From assembly GCA_963795335.1 (NCBI GenBank), contig CAWCHI010000006.1, forward strand, positions 434,001 through 498,000: 64,000 nt of DNA, read 5' to 3'. Source of the DNA: Trebonia sp963795335 (GTDB lineage: Bacteria > Actinomycetota > Actinomycetes > Streptosporangiales > Streptosporangiaceae). A program made the position numbers and the translations under genes. Shown here one piece after another: positions 51,437 through 60,788 of the stretch. The notes beneath the pieces are model-generated. The model was not told the DNA's origin. It saw nothing but the letters and a program-made list of their open reading frames with translations, and made no database searches. How positions within the stretch are numbered: the first letter of the stretch is position 1; each line of letters begins with the position of its first letter.

Positions 51437-51471
51437 CTGACCCAACCCTCGTTTCACCAGGCAGGCAGGAC

Positions 51472-52299
51472 ATGACGCGAATCGTGACGCTGGGTGACTC
51501 GATCACCCTCGGCATGGGCGACCCGGCCCCCGGCGGCGGCTGGAACGGCTGGGCCCGGCACCTCGCCGCCGGGCTGCCCAAGCCCGAGCTGCACAACCTG
51601 GCCGCCAACGGCGCCCAGGCCAAGCACGTCGAGCGCGACCAGCTGCCGAGCGCGCTGCTGCTGCGGCCGCACGTCGCCAGCGTCGTGGTCGGCATCAACG
51701 ACACCCTGCGGGCCGGCTTCGACCCGGTGCGGACCGGGCAGGCGACCGCCCGCACGGTCGCCGCGCTGACCGCCCGCGGTGCCACCGTGGTGACGATGCG
51801 GCTGCCCGACCCGGCCCAGATGTTCGGCCTGCCGCCCGGGCTGGCCAAGCCCCTGTCGCGGCGGATGCGGGCGGTCAACGCCGAGATCGACCGGATCGCG
51901 GCCCACTACGGCACCGTCCACTGGGACGCCTCGACCGACCCGGAGACCTATGACCGGCGCAACTGGTCAGTCGACCGGCTGCACCCCAACGAGCGCGGCC
52001 ACCGGCTGATCGCCGGCCGGGTCTGGGACCGGCTGGCCGAGGCGGGCCTGCCGGTGGGGACCCGGCCCGGGACCGAGCCGGTCAATATCGCCCCCACCCG
52101 GCGGGACGACGCGCTCTGGATGGCCACCAAGGGGACCCGCTGGCTGGTCCGCCGCTCGGTCGACCTGATCCCCTACCTGCTGTTCATGGCGGCCCGGGAG
52201 GCGCTGACGGAGCCGCGTGAGTGGCCGGTGGCAGACGTCCCGGCCTGGCTCGGGCCGGTCGCGGATGAGGCACCGACGGCCGAGCCGATCGACGGCTGA
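51472..52299 (+). CDS. SGNH/GDSL hydrolase
   Basis: A 275-residue esterase-type hydrolase. Block I is TLGDSITLGMG (Ser near residue 9), block III VVGINDTLRAG with Asn, and block V DRLHPNERGHRL with Asp and His. The last 70 residues extend beyond the core with a hydrophobic stretch (SVDLIPYLLFMAAREAL). It may deacylate lipids or glycans; its place after a mannosyltransferase suggests work on envelope glycolipids, an inference. ATG at 51472 with AGGA just upstream. Confidence 0.88.
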   Translation: MTRIVTLGDSITLGMGDPAPGGGWNGWARHLAAGLPKPELHNLAANGAQAKHVERDQLPSALLLRPHVASVVVGINDTLRAGFDPVRTGQATARTVAALTARGATVVTMRLPDPAQMFGLPPGLAKPLSRRMRAVNAEIDRIAAHYGTVHWDASTDPETYDRRNWSVDRLHPNERGHRLIAGRVWDRLAEAGLPVGTRPGTEPVNIAPTRRDDALWMATKGTRWLVRRSVDLIPYLLFMAAREALTEPREWPVADVPAWLGPVADEAPTAEPIDG

Positions 52300-52438
52300 C
52301 CCGCCGAGAGCGACGGGACGGAGTCGCCCGGGTACGTTCCGGAGCGCTGTTTTACCCGCCTGACCTGGATAAACGTTCTAGCGTAAGGCGAGATGACCGG
52401 TAACGCGTGCATTGTCCGGGTTCACAACTTACGCTTTG

Positions 52439-53707
52439 ATGGCGATGAAAGCAGGGGCGGGCAGCCGCGATCTGGTGCCGCCACTGCTGCGGAACCGGGT
52501 GTTCCGGCGGTACTGGGGCGCATCGACCGTGTCGATGTTCGGCGACCAGGTCTCGTCGGTGGCGGTCCCGCTCACCGCCGTCCTGGTGCTGCACGCCCGG
52601 GCCTACGAGATGGGCTTCCTGACCGCCCTCCAGTGGCTCCCGAGCCTGCTGTTCGGACTGCACGCGGGGGCCTGGGTGGACCGGCGCGGCCAGCGGCGGC
52701 ACGCGATGATCGCGGCCGACCTGGGGCGGGCGGCGGCGTTCGCGACCATCCCGGTCTGTTACGCGCTGCATGTGCTGACGCTCGCCCAGATGTGCGTGGT
52801 GACGTTCGCCGCCGGGTCGCTGACGGTGCTGTTCACCGTGTCGGACGGGACGCTGTTCGTGTCGATCGTGGACATGGAGAAGTACGTCGACGGCCAGTCG
52901 CTGATCTACGGCAGCCGGGCGCTGTCGTTCCTCGGCGGCCCGTCGGTCGGCGGCCTGCTGGTGCAGGCCTTCAGCGGGCCCTACGCGGTGGTGGTGGACG
53001 CGCTGTCCTACCTCGGGTCGGCCTTCCAGCTCGGCCAGATCCGGCCCGAGGAGCCGCCCGCGGCGGGCGAGGAGGAGCGGCTCACGGCCGGCCTGCGGTT
53101 CATCGCCCGCTCCCCCATCGTCCGGGCGTCGCTGACGGGCGTAGCGGTGGTCAACTTCTTCAACCTGATGTTCCAGGCGTTGTTCATGCTCTACGCGGTG
53201 CGGGCGCTGCGGGTCCGGCCGGGGGTGCTCGGCGCGGTCATCGGGGCGGGCGCAGTCGGGGGCATCCTGGGCTCGGTGCTGTGCAAGCGGCTGACCTCGC
53301 GGCTCGGGGCGGGCCTGGTCTACGTGCTCGGCTGCCTGCTCTTCACGCTGCCGCTGGCGCTGGTGCCGCTGGCCTCGTCCGGCCCGGGCGCGGCGACCCT
53401 GCTGATGCTGTTCGCCGCCTTCTTCTGCAGCGGGTTCGGGGTCATGGTGCTCGACATCAGCATCGCCGCGATCTTCGGGGTGGTGATCCCGGACCAGATG
53501 CGGGCCCGGGTGGCGGGGGCGTTCCAGTCCATCAACTACGGCACCCGGCCGGCCGGGGCGCTGCTCGGCGGGTGGCTCGGCACGGTCCTCGGGCTGCGGC
53601 CGACCCTGTGGATCGCGGTCGCGGGCGGCGTCCTGGGGTCGCTGCTGCTGTTCCCGTCCCCGCTGCCGCGGTTCCGGATGCCCGGTCAGGAACGCTGGCC
53701 CGGCTGA
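52439..53707 (+). CDS. MFS exporter (EntS/MFS_3-like)
   Basis: A 422-residue transporter with twelve predicted helices. RNRVFRRYWGASTVSMFGDQVSSVAVPL is the usual beginning (residues about 14-42), GAWVDRRGQRR gives the loop-2 motif near residue 80, and helices continue to LLLFPSPLPRF. It resembles the enterobactin exporter group; substrate unknown. The start is uncertain among ATGs at 52439 and 52445 and an earlier in-frame GTG-type extension; TACGCT at 52430-52435 is a likely -10 box, which argues against starts further upstream. It is the second such exporter in the window (compare 629-2022). Confidence 0.85.
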   Translation: MAMKAGAGSRDLVPPLLRNRVFRRYWGASTVSMFGDQVSSVAVPLTAVLVLHARAYEMGFLTALQWLPSLLFGLHAGAWVDRRGQRRHAMIAADLGRAAAFATIPVCYALHVLTLAQMCVVTFAAGSLTVLFTVSDGTLFVSIVDMEKYVDGQSLIYGSRALSFLGGPSVGGLLVQAFSGPYAVVVDALSYLGSAFQLGQIRPEEPPAAGEEERLTAGLRFIARSPIVRASLTGVAVVNFFNLMFQALFMLYAVRALRVRPGVLGAVIGAGAVGGILGSVLCKRLTSRLGAGLVYVLGCLLFTLPLALVPLASSGPGAATLLMLFAAFFCSGFGVMVLDISIAAIFGVVIPDQMRARVAGAFQSINYGTRPAGALLGGWLGTVLGLRPTLWIAVAGGVLGSLLLFPSPLPRFRMPGQERWPG

Positions 53708-53741
53708 CCCCACTGGCCCGGCGGACCCGGCCCGCGGCGCA

Positions 53742-55415
53742 CTAGATCAACGTCCGCAGCAGGCGGACCGGCGGGGAGCCGTGCGCGAGCATTCTGTCGT
53801 GGGCCGCCCGCTCCGCCAGCCCGCGCCGCCGCAGCTCGGACGCCAGGTCGGCGACTTCGGTGTAGCCGACGTAGTAGGTGGACAACTGGGCCGAGGTGAG
53901 CTGGGCCCGGCGCCACTTGCCCGACGCCTCGCCCTCCTCCTGGAAGCCGCGCCCGGTCATCAGCGCCATCGCCTCGGCCTCGGTCATGCCGTGGGCGTGC
54001 ACCCGGGCGTCGAGGATCGCGTTGATCACCGTCCGCAGCTGCATCTTGAGCTGCTGCATGCGGACCGCGGACGGATCGCCCTCCCCCGGGTAGCCGTGGG
54101 CGGCCATCAGCTCCTCGGCGTAGACCGCCCAGCCCTCGACGAACGGCCCCGACCACAGGGCCGCCCGCAGCGCGGTCGCCCCGGTGAACCGGCGCGAGTG
54201 CTGAAGCTGCAGGTAATGGCCGGGCATGGCCTCGTGAACCATCAGGTTGTGCACCATGTGCCGGTTGTACTCGCGGTAGAACGACGCCACCCGCTCCGGC
54301 GGCCAGTCCTCGGGGGGCGGCGACACGGCGATGAACGTCGTCCCCGGCACTGGCTCCAGCGGCCCGGGCGGGTCGCAGTAGGCGACCGCGATGCCGCGGT
54401 TGATCTCCGGCATGCCGATCACCTCGACCGGGTCGTCGTACACGGTGACCAGGTCGTGCTCGCGCACGAAGGCGGTCTGCGCGGCCAGCGCGCCAGCGCA
54501 GAAGGGGAGGATCGTCGCCTCGTCGGGCGCGGCCGCGCCCAGCCGCCCGAGGACCTCGCGCGGGGTGCCGCCGAGCCGCCCCGCGACCTCGGTGATCTCA
54601 GCCGTCACGCGGTCCAGGTCAGCCTCGGCCCGGGCCAGGATCGCGTCGGCGTCGGACGCGGCCGACGCGGCCAGCGACAGTTTGCGGGTAAACAGCGCCC
54701 GGCCGATGCGCGGGTCGGCGAACCCGGGCCCGCCTGCGGACGGGTCATCGCCCGCCAGCCGGGCCGAGAGCCAGTCCCGGTGCCCGGCCAGGGCCGCCAG
54801 CGCGGCCGGGCGCACCCGGTCGACCTCGGCCGTCACCGCGCTGGCCCCGGGCTGACCGGTCACCCGGGCCAGCGCCCCGTTGACCTCCTCGGTCACCAGC
54901 CCGATGGTGCCGCCGAACTGGGCCACGGCGGTCTCCAGGTGCACCCGCGGCATCCGCCCGAGCGCCTCCCGGGCGGCACTGAGCGCCGCCGGGACCGCGG
55001 CGAGCCGCCCGGCCACCGCGCGCAGGCGCTCCGGGAGCGGCGCATAATCCCGGGCGAGGAGCGCGTAGACGGCCTGCCCGGGGTTGGCCAGGAGCGGGTT
55101 CCAGCGGTGCTCGTGCAGCTCGGTGAGCCCGAACAGCCGCCAGGCCAGGTCGCCCGCCAGCACCGCCGCGTCGACCCTGAGCTCCGGGTCGAGCCCGGAC
55201 TGATCGACGGCGGCCAGCCGGGCGGTGAAGTCGCCCAGCTGGCGCCGCTCGTCGTCGCGGCCGGCCGCGCCCTGGTCGGGCAGCCGGTCGTCGAAGCGGT
55301 GGTCGCCGAGCTCGGTGGCCACGTCGGGGTGGCGGCGCGCCAGGTCATCGAGATAGTCCCCGGCCAGCCGGCGGAACTGCGCGGCAGGCCCGGCACCAGC
55401 GTGTTCTGCGCTCAC
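53742..55415 (-). CDS. DUF885 family metallopeptidase-like protein
   Basis: A 557-residue protein of the DUF885 family. The metal motif HEAMPGH lies at residues 394-400, followed by YLQLQHSRRFTG and, later, FVEGWAVYAEELM with the likely third ligand Glu, as in M32/M2-like zinc peptidases. Members are largely helical and cytosolic or exported; no signal peptide is seen here, so it is probably cytosolic. Substrate unknown. GTG at 55415 has GAGGAGG upstream. It is convergent with the MFS gene (34 bp) and divergent from the HtrA gene. Confidence 0.87.
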   Translation of the reverse strand: MSAEHAGAGPAAQFRRLAGDYLDDLARRHPDVATELGDHRFDDRLPDQGAAGRDDERRQLGDFTARLAAVDQSGLDPELRVDAAVLAGDLAWRLFGLTELHEHRWNPLLANPGQAVYALLARDYAPLPERLRAVAGRLAAVPAALSAAREALGRMPRVHLETAVAQFGGTIGLVTEEVNGALARVTGQPGASAVTAEVDRVRPAALAALAGHRDWLSARLAGDDPSAGGPGFADPRIGRALFTRKLSLAASAASDADAILARAEADLDRVTAEITEVAGRLGGTPREVLGRLGAAAPDEATILPFCAGALAAQTAFVREHDLVTVYDDPVEVIGMPEINRGIAVAYCDPPGPLEPVPGTTFIAVSPPPEDWPPERVASFYREYNRHMVHNLMVHEAMPGHYLQLQHSRRFTGATALRAALWSGPFVEGWAVYAEELMAAHGYPGEGDPSAVRMQQLKMQLRTVINAILDARVHAHGMTEAEAMALMTGRGFQEEGEASGKWRRAQLTSAQLSTYYVGYTEVADLASELRRRGLAERAAHDRMLAHGSPPVRLLRTLI

Positions 55416-55633
55416 AGGACCTCCTCAGCGGGGACAGGCACGGTCGTGCGGGCCGCCGCACCGGGGGCCGCGCAACCCCGGCGCTTGCGGGAACCTGAGG
55501 GTTCCTGAGGAAATCTTCAGACAACCGCTAGGTCCGGCTGATGATCTCTTCGGGGTCCGCCCAGGTTTACGACCGATTCTTCATGTGTAGCTAACAGCAG
55601 GGCCGCAAAACGGATTCGGGGTGGCAAGGACCA

Positions 55634-56917
55634 ATGAGCGAGCCATTTGCACAGTACCCGTACGGACAGTACGGGCAGTACACGCCCCCAGAGCCGCCAC
55701 GGCGGCACCGGGGCCGCACGCTGCTCGGCCTGACCGCGACGGCAATCGTCGCGGCCGGGGTCGGCGCCGGGGCGGCAGTGGGCTTGTCGCACGGGTCATC
55801 GACGGGGTCAAGCGCGACGTCAACCTCCAAGACCGAGTTGTCGGCCAGCCAGATCGCCAGCAGGGTCGACCCGGGGCTGGTCGACGTGACCTCCACCCTC
55901 GGCTACCAGCAGGCGACGGCCAAGGGCACCGGGATCGTGCTCACCTCCAACGGTGAGATCCTCACCAACAACCACGTAATCAACGGCGCGACGTCGGTCA
56001 GCGTGACCGACATCGGCAACGGCAAGACTTACAAGGCGTCTGTCGTCGGCTACGACGAGTCCAAGGACATCGCTGTCCTGCAGCTTTCCGGCGCTTCGGG
56101 GCTGACCGTCGCCACCACCGGCGACTCCTCGAGTGTCGGCGTGGGCGACAGCGTGGTCGGGCTCGGCAACGCGGGCGGCGTCGGCGGCACCCCCTCGGTC
56201 GCCTCCGGCACGGTCACCGCGCTGAACCAGTCCATCACCGCCTCGGACGAGGGCTCGGGCACGTCGGAGCAGCTGACCGGGCTGATCGAGACCAACGCCA
56301 ACATCCAGGCCGGCGACTCCGGCGGGCCGCTGGTGAACGCGCACGGCCAGATCGTCGGGATCGACACGGCGGCCTCCTCCAGCTACCAGCTCGGTGGCGG
56401 CAGCGGCGGCAGCGGGGGTTACGGCAGCGGGGGTTACGGCAGCGGCGGTTACGGCGGCTCCGGTTCGTCCGGTTCGTCCGGGGCTGCTGGCTCCTCGTCG
56501 ACCGGGTCCACCACCCAGGGCTTCGCGATCCCGATCAACACGGCGCTGAGCATCGCCAAGCAGATCGAGGGCAGCCAGGCCTCCTCGACCGTGCACATCG
56601 GCGCGACCGCCTTCCTCGGCGTGGAGATCGCCAGCAGCAGCAGCGGCAGCAGCGCCAGCGGCGGCTTCGGCGGTCAGCAGACCACCTCGGGTGTCGAGGT
56701 GGCCGGCACCCAGCCAGGCACCCCGGCAGCGCAGGCCGGGCTGACCGAGGGCGACGTGATCACCGCCCTCGACGGCACGAGCGTCACCAGCGGCACCGAC
56801 ATCACCAACATCCTCATCGGCCACCACCCGGGCGACAAGGTCAGCCTCAGCTGGACCGACACCGAGGGCCAGTCGCACTCCACGACCATCACCCTCGGCG
56901 CCGGGCCGGCCGCCTGA
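55634..56917 (+). CDS. HtrA/DegP-type serine protease with PDZ domain
   Basis: A 427-residue membrane-anchored protease. A Tyr/Gln/Pro-rich start (YPYGQYGQYTPP) precedes one helix (residues about 28-51); the protease domain has His114 (TNNHVI), Asp145 (ESKDIAV) and Ser229 (QAGDSGGPL); a PDZ domain covers about 325-425 (GVEVAGTQPGTPAAQAGL). Between residues 255 and 300, within the last part of the protease domain, there is a Gly/Ser/Tyr insert with three GSGGY units. It degrades damaged exported proteins outside the membrane. ATG at 55634 with AAGGA upstream; followed by two terminators. Confidence 0.93.
   Translation: MSEPFAQYPYGQYGQYTPPEPPRRHRGRTLLGLTATAIVAAGVGAGAAVGLSHGSSTGSSATSTSKTELSASQIASRVDPGLVDVTSTLGYQQATAKGTGIVLTSNGEILTNNHVINGATSVSVTDIGNGKTYKASVVGYDESKDIAVLQLSGASGLTVATTGDSSSVGVGDSVVGLGNAGGVGGTPSVASGTVTALNQSITASDEGSGTSEQLTGLIETNANIQAGDSGGPLVNAHGQIVGIDTAASSSYQLGGGSGGSGGYGSGGYGSGGYGGSGSSGSSGAAGSSSTGSTTQGFAIPINTALSIAKQIEGSQASSTVHIGATAFLGVEIASSSSGSSASGGFGGQQTTSGVEVAGTQPGTPAAQAGLTEGDVITALDGTSVTSGTDITNILIGHHPGDKVSLSWTDTEGQSHSTTITLGAGPAA
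56408..56452 (+). repeat. 15-bp tandem repeat in the HtrA gene, three copies
   Basis: GGCAGCGGGGGTTAC occurs twice exactly and once with one change, encoding GSGGY repeats. Confidence 0.85.
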
Positions 56918-56938
56918 CCCGCCCGCGCTCCCGTGCCA

Positions 56939-57022
56939 CCGGGGGGAAGCTCACCAGATCCGGCTTCCCCCCGGTTACATAAAAGACAGACGGTCCTGTT
57001 CCGGCAGGGCCGTCTGTCTTTT
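56939..57022 (+). terminator. Tandem terminators after the HtrA gene
   Basis: Two hairpins follow each other. The first pairs CCGGGGGGAAGC (56939-56950) with GCTTCCCCCCGG (56963-56974). The second has an 18-bp stem (56981-56998 with 57005-57022) that starts AAAAGACAGACGG and ends CCGTCTGTCTTTT, with one G-U pair and a built-in T-run. Confidence 0.88.
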
Positions 57023-57118
57023 ACTGCGCTCCGCCATTGCCAGTCCGCCCCCGGCCTTGACGGCCGGGCGCGGGACTGCCAGCCTGTCGCCAGGGAACGC
57101 CTTGGCGTTGGGGGAATC

Positions 57119-58363
57119 ATGGTTTTGGCTGGTGTGCCGTCGGTGGCCTATCTGTGGGTCCCGATTGGGATCGGGGGCGGCGTCGCCCTGGTTTTCTTGC
57201 TCGCCGTCGGCTTCACCACCATTCCCTACCTGGATCAGGGCGTAGTGCAGCGGGTCGCGCTGTTCGACCGCCGGTACTGGAAGGCGCGCTTTTACGCGAC
57301 GGCCGCCTGGACCTTCGGCGACAGCGGGGCGACCAATATCACCGCGCTGGGGACGGCGGTCGTCGCGGTCTTGTCCAATTCGGTGTTGCAAACCATCTTC
57401 CCCGCCATTGACCTCAGCCCATTCATCTTGATGAATATCGCCTGCGGCGGGCTCGTCGCGGTGGCGCCGATCTTGTTCGCGATCATCAATTTCTTCGTCG
57501 CCCGGCAGGGCCCGATCGTTCCGGCCGATGCCAGCCTGACGCTGCGGGCGGATGCCACCGTCACCCTGCTGGCCGGGGCGAGCATCGCGGTCCCGGGCGG
57601 GGCCGAGGTGCGGCCGGCCGGCGGCGCCCCGGTGCGGGCAGCGGTGAAGGCGGGCGGCACGCTCCCAGTGCCGCCCGGCACCGTGCTCACCGTCCACGCC
57701 GCCGCGATCATGGCCGTGCCCAGCGGCTCGGTGCTGGCCCTGGCCCCCGGGACGGTCCTGTCGGCCGACAGCCCGATCGCGTCGGGTGACATCCAGCCAC
57801 GCCCGGCCCACCCGGTGGCTGAGGGCGGCCAGGGCCATGGGCTGCTGGACTGGCTGCTGCACTCGGCTCAGCTCGCCGGCCAGCCGGCGCTGCCACCTGC
57901 CCCCGGGCAGCCCGCACCGGCGCCGGGGGGCGTCCCCCGCATCGAGCGCGGCGAGCTGATCACGCTAACCGAGGGTGCCGCCGCCACCGTCAACGGCACC
58001 GCCGACGTGCTGCTACGGGAGGAGACCACGGTGATCGCCCCCGGCCGCCGGGCGATGACGCTCAGGGCCGACACCACCTTGACGGTGCCGTGCGGCAGCC
58101 ACGTCATGACCGCGGGCATGGCCTCGGTCCTGCCGGCCGCGGTCCTCACCGTCTTCGCTGCCGCGACCGAGATCGGGCTGGTGACGGTGCTGGCCGCGCA
58201 CTACGCCCGGACCGGGGCGGCCGCCCACGCGGCCGCGGTGGTGATCGCCGCGGTGGTGGCGGCCGGGCTGGTCATCTACGGCGTGACCGCGCTCAGGTCG
58301 CTGGCCGAGCCGACCTCGGGGTCGTCGCTGAACTCGGGCGGGGGCACGTCGTTCACCCTGTAG
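57119..58363 (+). CDS. Membrane protein with two octad-repeat blocks, unknown function
   Basis: A 414-residue protein I cannot assign to a family. One helix starts it (about 8-32), then a basic/aromatic segment (FDRRYWKARFYATAAW), and two helices (about 72-95 and 101-128). Residues 135-216 consist of ten eight-residue units such as RADATVTL, LAGASIAV, PPGTVLTV and PSGSVLAL, with one two-residue slip. A Pro-rich linker (about 226-273) leads to a second block (276-339) of eight units without slips, such as TEGAAATV, REETTVIA and RADTTLTV. It ends with one or two helices (about 340-395) and a Ser/Gly tail. The octads suggest a beta-solenoid. ATG at 57119 with GGGGAA upstream; flanked by the HtrA terminators and convergent nagA. 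Confidence 0.75.
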   Translation: MVLAGVPSVAYLWVPIGIGGGVALVFLLAVGFTTIPYLDQGVVQRVALFDRRYWKARFYATAAWTFGDSGATNITALGTAVVAVLSNSVLQTIFPAIDLSPFILMNIACGGLVAVAPILFAIINFFVARQGPIVPADASLTLRADATVTLLAGASIAVPGGAEVRPAGGAPVRAAVKAGGTLPVPPGTVLTVHAAAIMAVPSGSVLALAPGTVLSADSPIASGDIQPRPAHPVAEGGQGHGLLDWLLHSAQLAGQPALPPAPGQPAPAPGGVPRIERGELITLTEGAAATVNGTADVLLREETTVIAPGRRAMTLRADTTLTVPCGSHVMTAGMASVLPAAVLTVFAAATEIGLVTVLAAHYARTGAAAHAAAVVIAAVVAAGLVIYGVTALRSLAEPTSGSSLNSGGGTSFTL

Positions 58364-59546
58364 GCGCGGCCCACCGGGGGACCACCTGGCCGCCCGCGAT
58401 CACCGCCGTCAGCCGGACCCCGGAGTCCAGCAGGACCAGGTCAGCGGCCAGGCCGGGACGTAGCGCGCCGGTCTCGGCGGCCAGGCCGAGACGGCGGGCG
58501 GGGGTGCTGCTGGCCGCGGCGGCGACGTCCTGTACCGGCAGGCCCGCGGCGGTGAGCGCATGCCGCACCACCTGGGCCATGGTCGCGGTCGAGCCTGCGA
58601 TCGGGCCGGTGGCCGTCGCGGCCGCGCCTTCGGCGGCGGGGACGGGCAGGCGGGCGACCCCGCCGGCCACCGTCACCGCCTGCGATCCGAGCCGGTAACG
58701 GCCGTCGGGCATGCCCGCGGCCGCCATCGCGTCGGTGATCAGCACCAGGTTGCCGGGGCCGGCCGCCCGGGCAATGAGCCGGATCGTGATGTCATCGAGG
58801 TGAATCCCGTCCGCCACCGCCTCGCAGGTCACCGCGCGGTCCAGGAGCGCCCCGACCGGGCCCGGGTCGCGGTGCCGGAGCGGGCGCATGCCGTTGAACA
58901 GGTGCGTCGCGTGGCTGACCCCGGCCGCGATGGCGGCTTCGGTGACCTCGGCCGACGCGTCGGTGTGGCCCGCCGCGACGATGACGCCGGCCTCGGCCGC
59001 GGCCCTGATCACCACGTCGGCGCGGGGCAGCTCGGGCGCGATCGTGATCATCTTCAGCCAGCCCCGGGCGGCCGCGTGCAACCGGGCGAACAGGGCCGGG
59101 TCGGGGTCGATGAGGTAGCGCGGGTCCTGGGCGCCGCAGCGGGCGGGCGACAGGAACGGGCCCTCCAGGTGGATGCCGCCGATGACGCCCTCATCGGCCA
59201 GGTCGGCCAGCAGCGCGGTCCGCGCGGCGAGCTCGCCGGGGGGCGCGGTGACCAGGCTGGCGATGATCCGGGTGGTGCCGTGGGCCCGGTGGAAGGCGGC
59301 CGCGCGCCGGGCGTCGTCGGCTCCCCCGCCGGTGAACGAGGCCCCGCCGCCGCCGTGGACGTGCATGTCGATGAAGCCGGGGAGCGCCAGGTTCCCGTGC
59401 AAGCGGTGGCCAGTGTCGTCTGGTGGCTCGCCCGGGCCCACGGCTGCGATCCGCCCGCGCTCGGCCCGCAGCCAGCCCGGTGAGACCAGCCCGTCCGGGG
59501 TGAGCAGGTGATCGGCGACGACTGTGAGCGGGTCCAGGGGCATCAT
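58353..59546 (-). CDS. nagA: N-acetylglucosamine-6-phosphate deacetylase
   Basis: A 397-residue amidohydrolase that removes acetate from GlcNAc-6-phosphate, opening amino-sugar catabolism. Motifs: ALPGFIDMHVHGGGG (metal His pair, near residue 60), GIHLEGPFLSPARCGAQDP (metal Glu, near 125), AAGHTDASAEV and ATHLFNGMRPLRHRDPG (metal histidines and substrate loop) and VLITDAMAAAGMPDG with the catalytic Asp near 274. It starts six bases after the ROK gene's stop and is surely cotranscribed with it. Its end overlaps the convergent octad-repeat gene by 11 bases. Confidence 0.93.
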   Translation of the reverse strand: MMPLDPLTVVADHLLTPDGLVSPGWLRAERGRIAAVGPGEPPDDTGHRLHGNLALPGFIDMHVHGGGGASFTGGGADDARRAAAFHRAHGTTRIIASLVTAPPGELAARTALLADLADEGVIGGIHLEGPFLSPARCGAQDPRYLIDPDPALFARLHAAARGWLKMITIAPELPRADVVIRAAAEAGVIVAAGHTDASAEVTEAAIAAGVSHATHLFNGMRPLRHRDPGPVGALLDRAVTCEAVADGIHLDDITIRLIARAAGPGNLVLITDAMAAAGMPDGRYRLGSQAVTVAGGVARLPVPAAEGAAATATGPIAGSTATMAQVVRHALTAAGLPVQDVAAAASSTPARRLGLAAETGALRPGLAADLVLLDSGVRLTAVIAGGQVVPRWAAPTG

Positions 59547-59552
59547 GGCAGC

Positions 59553-60788
59553 CTATTCGGAGACGCTGCCGAGCGAGCCGAGCAACGCGGCCCGCGCCTG
59601 CGCCAGCGCCGCCTGGGTCGCGCCGAGCAGCACCGGCTCGTCCGGGACGGCTGTCGGGAGCACGGTCGGGCGGGCCAGGCAGAGGCCGGCCACCCCGGCC
59701 TGAACCCGGGCGGCGAGCTCGGGGCCGCCTGCCCGGCCGACCGTCCCGCCCAGCACGACCAGGCCCGGGTCGAGGACCACGCAGACCGCGGCGATACCGA
59801 TGGAGACCCGGTGGGCGAGCTCGGCCATGAACGCCGCCCCGCCGCCGTCCGGGTGGCCGAGGAGATCAGACCGGGCCGCGGCGACCGAGTCGGCCGGGGT
59901 GGCGCGGGCGAAGCCGTACCCGGCCGCCAGCGCCTGCACCGCGTGCCCGCCGGCGAGGGCCTGCAGGCCCGACTTGCTCGGGTGCTCGTTGCCCGCCGGG
60001 AGCGGGGCGCCGTGGACCGGCATCCAGCCGATCTCGCCCGCCGCCCCGCCGGCGCCCCGCCGCACCTGCCCGTTGCTGACGGTGGCGAGGCCGAGTCCGG
60101 TGCCGAGCCAGACGAAGGCGAAATCGTCCAGCCCGGCCGCGGCCCCGCCGGCCCGCTCGGCCATCGCCGCCAGCTTCACGTCGTTCTCGATCACGACCGC
60201 CGTGTCCAGCACCTGGCGCAGCCCCTCGAGGACGCCCTCGTGCCAGGTGGGCAGGTTGACCACCAGGCGCGGGGCACCAGTACCGGGGTCGAGCACGCCG
60301 GGGCTGCCGATGACGACCGCGGACAGCGCGGACAGGTCAATCCCGGCGCCCTCGCAGACCCGCCCGATGGCGTCGCGGACCATGCCGACCGGGTCGTCCG
60401 CCCCGTTCGGGTCGACGCTGACGTCGGCCAGCCGCAACCCGGTCACATCGGCCACTGTGGCACGAACCTGGTCAGACTCCACATATAGTCCTGCGACGTA
60501 AGCGCTCGAGGGGACGGCTGCGTAGAGCGCGGCATTGGGACCGCGACCGCCTGCCTGCTCCCCCGCGACCATGACCAGGCGGCGTTCCTCGAGCCTGGCG
60601 AGCATCTGGGAGACCGTGACCTTGGAGACGCCGGTGCGCTCGGACAGCTGCGCCCGGGTGAGCGGGCCCTCGTCCAGCAGCAGCTCGAGCGCCGCGCGGT
60701 CGTTCAGCTCGCGCAGCAGGCTGGGAGTACCGGGCTTCTGCCGCGGCGACCGTCCGTCCGGCATGCCGCGCGGGGCAGTGCCGATCAT
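59553..60788 (-). CDS. ROK family transcriptional repressor
   Basis: A 411-residue ROK regulator. Residues about 22-80 form the winged helix (LLDEGPLTRAQLSERTGVSK, VTVSQMLARLEERRL); the rest is the sugar-kinase-like ROK domain with VVIGSPGVLDPGTG, ENDVKLAAMAERAGG and FVWLGTGLGLATVSNGQ. The cysteine-rich zinc motif usual in ROK proteins (CxCGxxGC) is absent; its place reads GNEHPSKSGLQAL. It likely represses nagA, itself and the divergent transporter until an amino sugar or its phosphate binds. Start uncertain, ATG at 60788 or 60764; neither has a clear ribosome site. Confidence 0.88.
   Translation of the reverse strand: MIGTAPRGMPDGRSPRQKPGTPSLLRELNDRAALELLLDEGPLTRAQLSERTGVSKVTVSQMLARLEERRLVMVAGEQAGGRGPNAALYAAVPSSAYVAGLYVESDQVRATVADVTGLRLADVSVDPNGADDPVGMVRDAIGRVCEGAGIDLSALSAVVIGSPGVLDPGTGAPRLVVNLPTWHEGVLEGLRQVLDTAVVIENDVKLAAMAERAGGAAAGLDDFAFVWLGTGLGLATVSNGQVRRGAGGAAGEIGWMPVHGAPLPAGNEHPSKSGLQALAGGHAVQALAAGYGFARATPADSVAAARSDLLGHPDGGGAAFMAELAHRVSIGIAAVCVVLDPGLVVLGGTVGRAGGPELAARVQAGVAGLCLARPTVLPTAVPDEPVLLGATQAALAQARAALLGSLGSVSE

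Noticed and set aside
59543..59551. A separate leaderless promoter for nagA (TAGGCT just before its start)
   Set aside because: The TAG is the ROK gene's stop codon and the gap is six bases, so cotranscription explains the layout; the box is probably coincidence.
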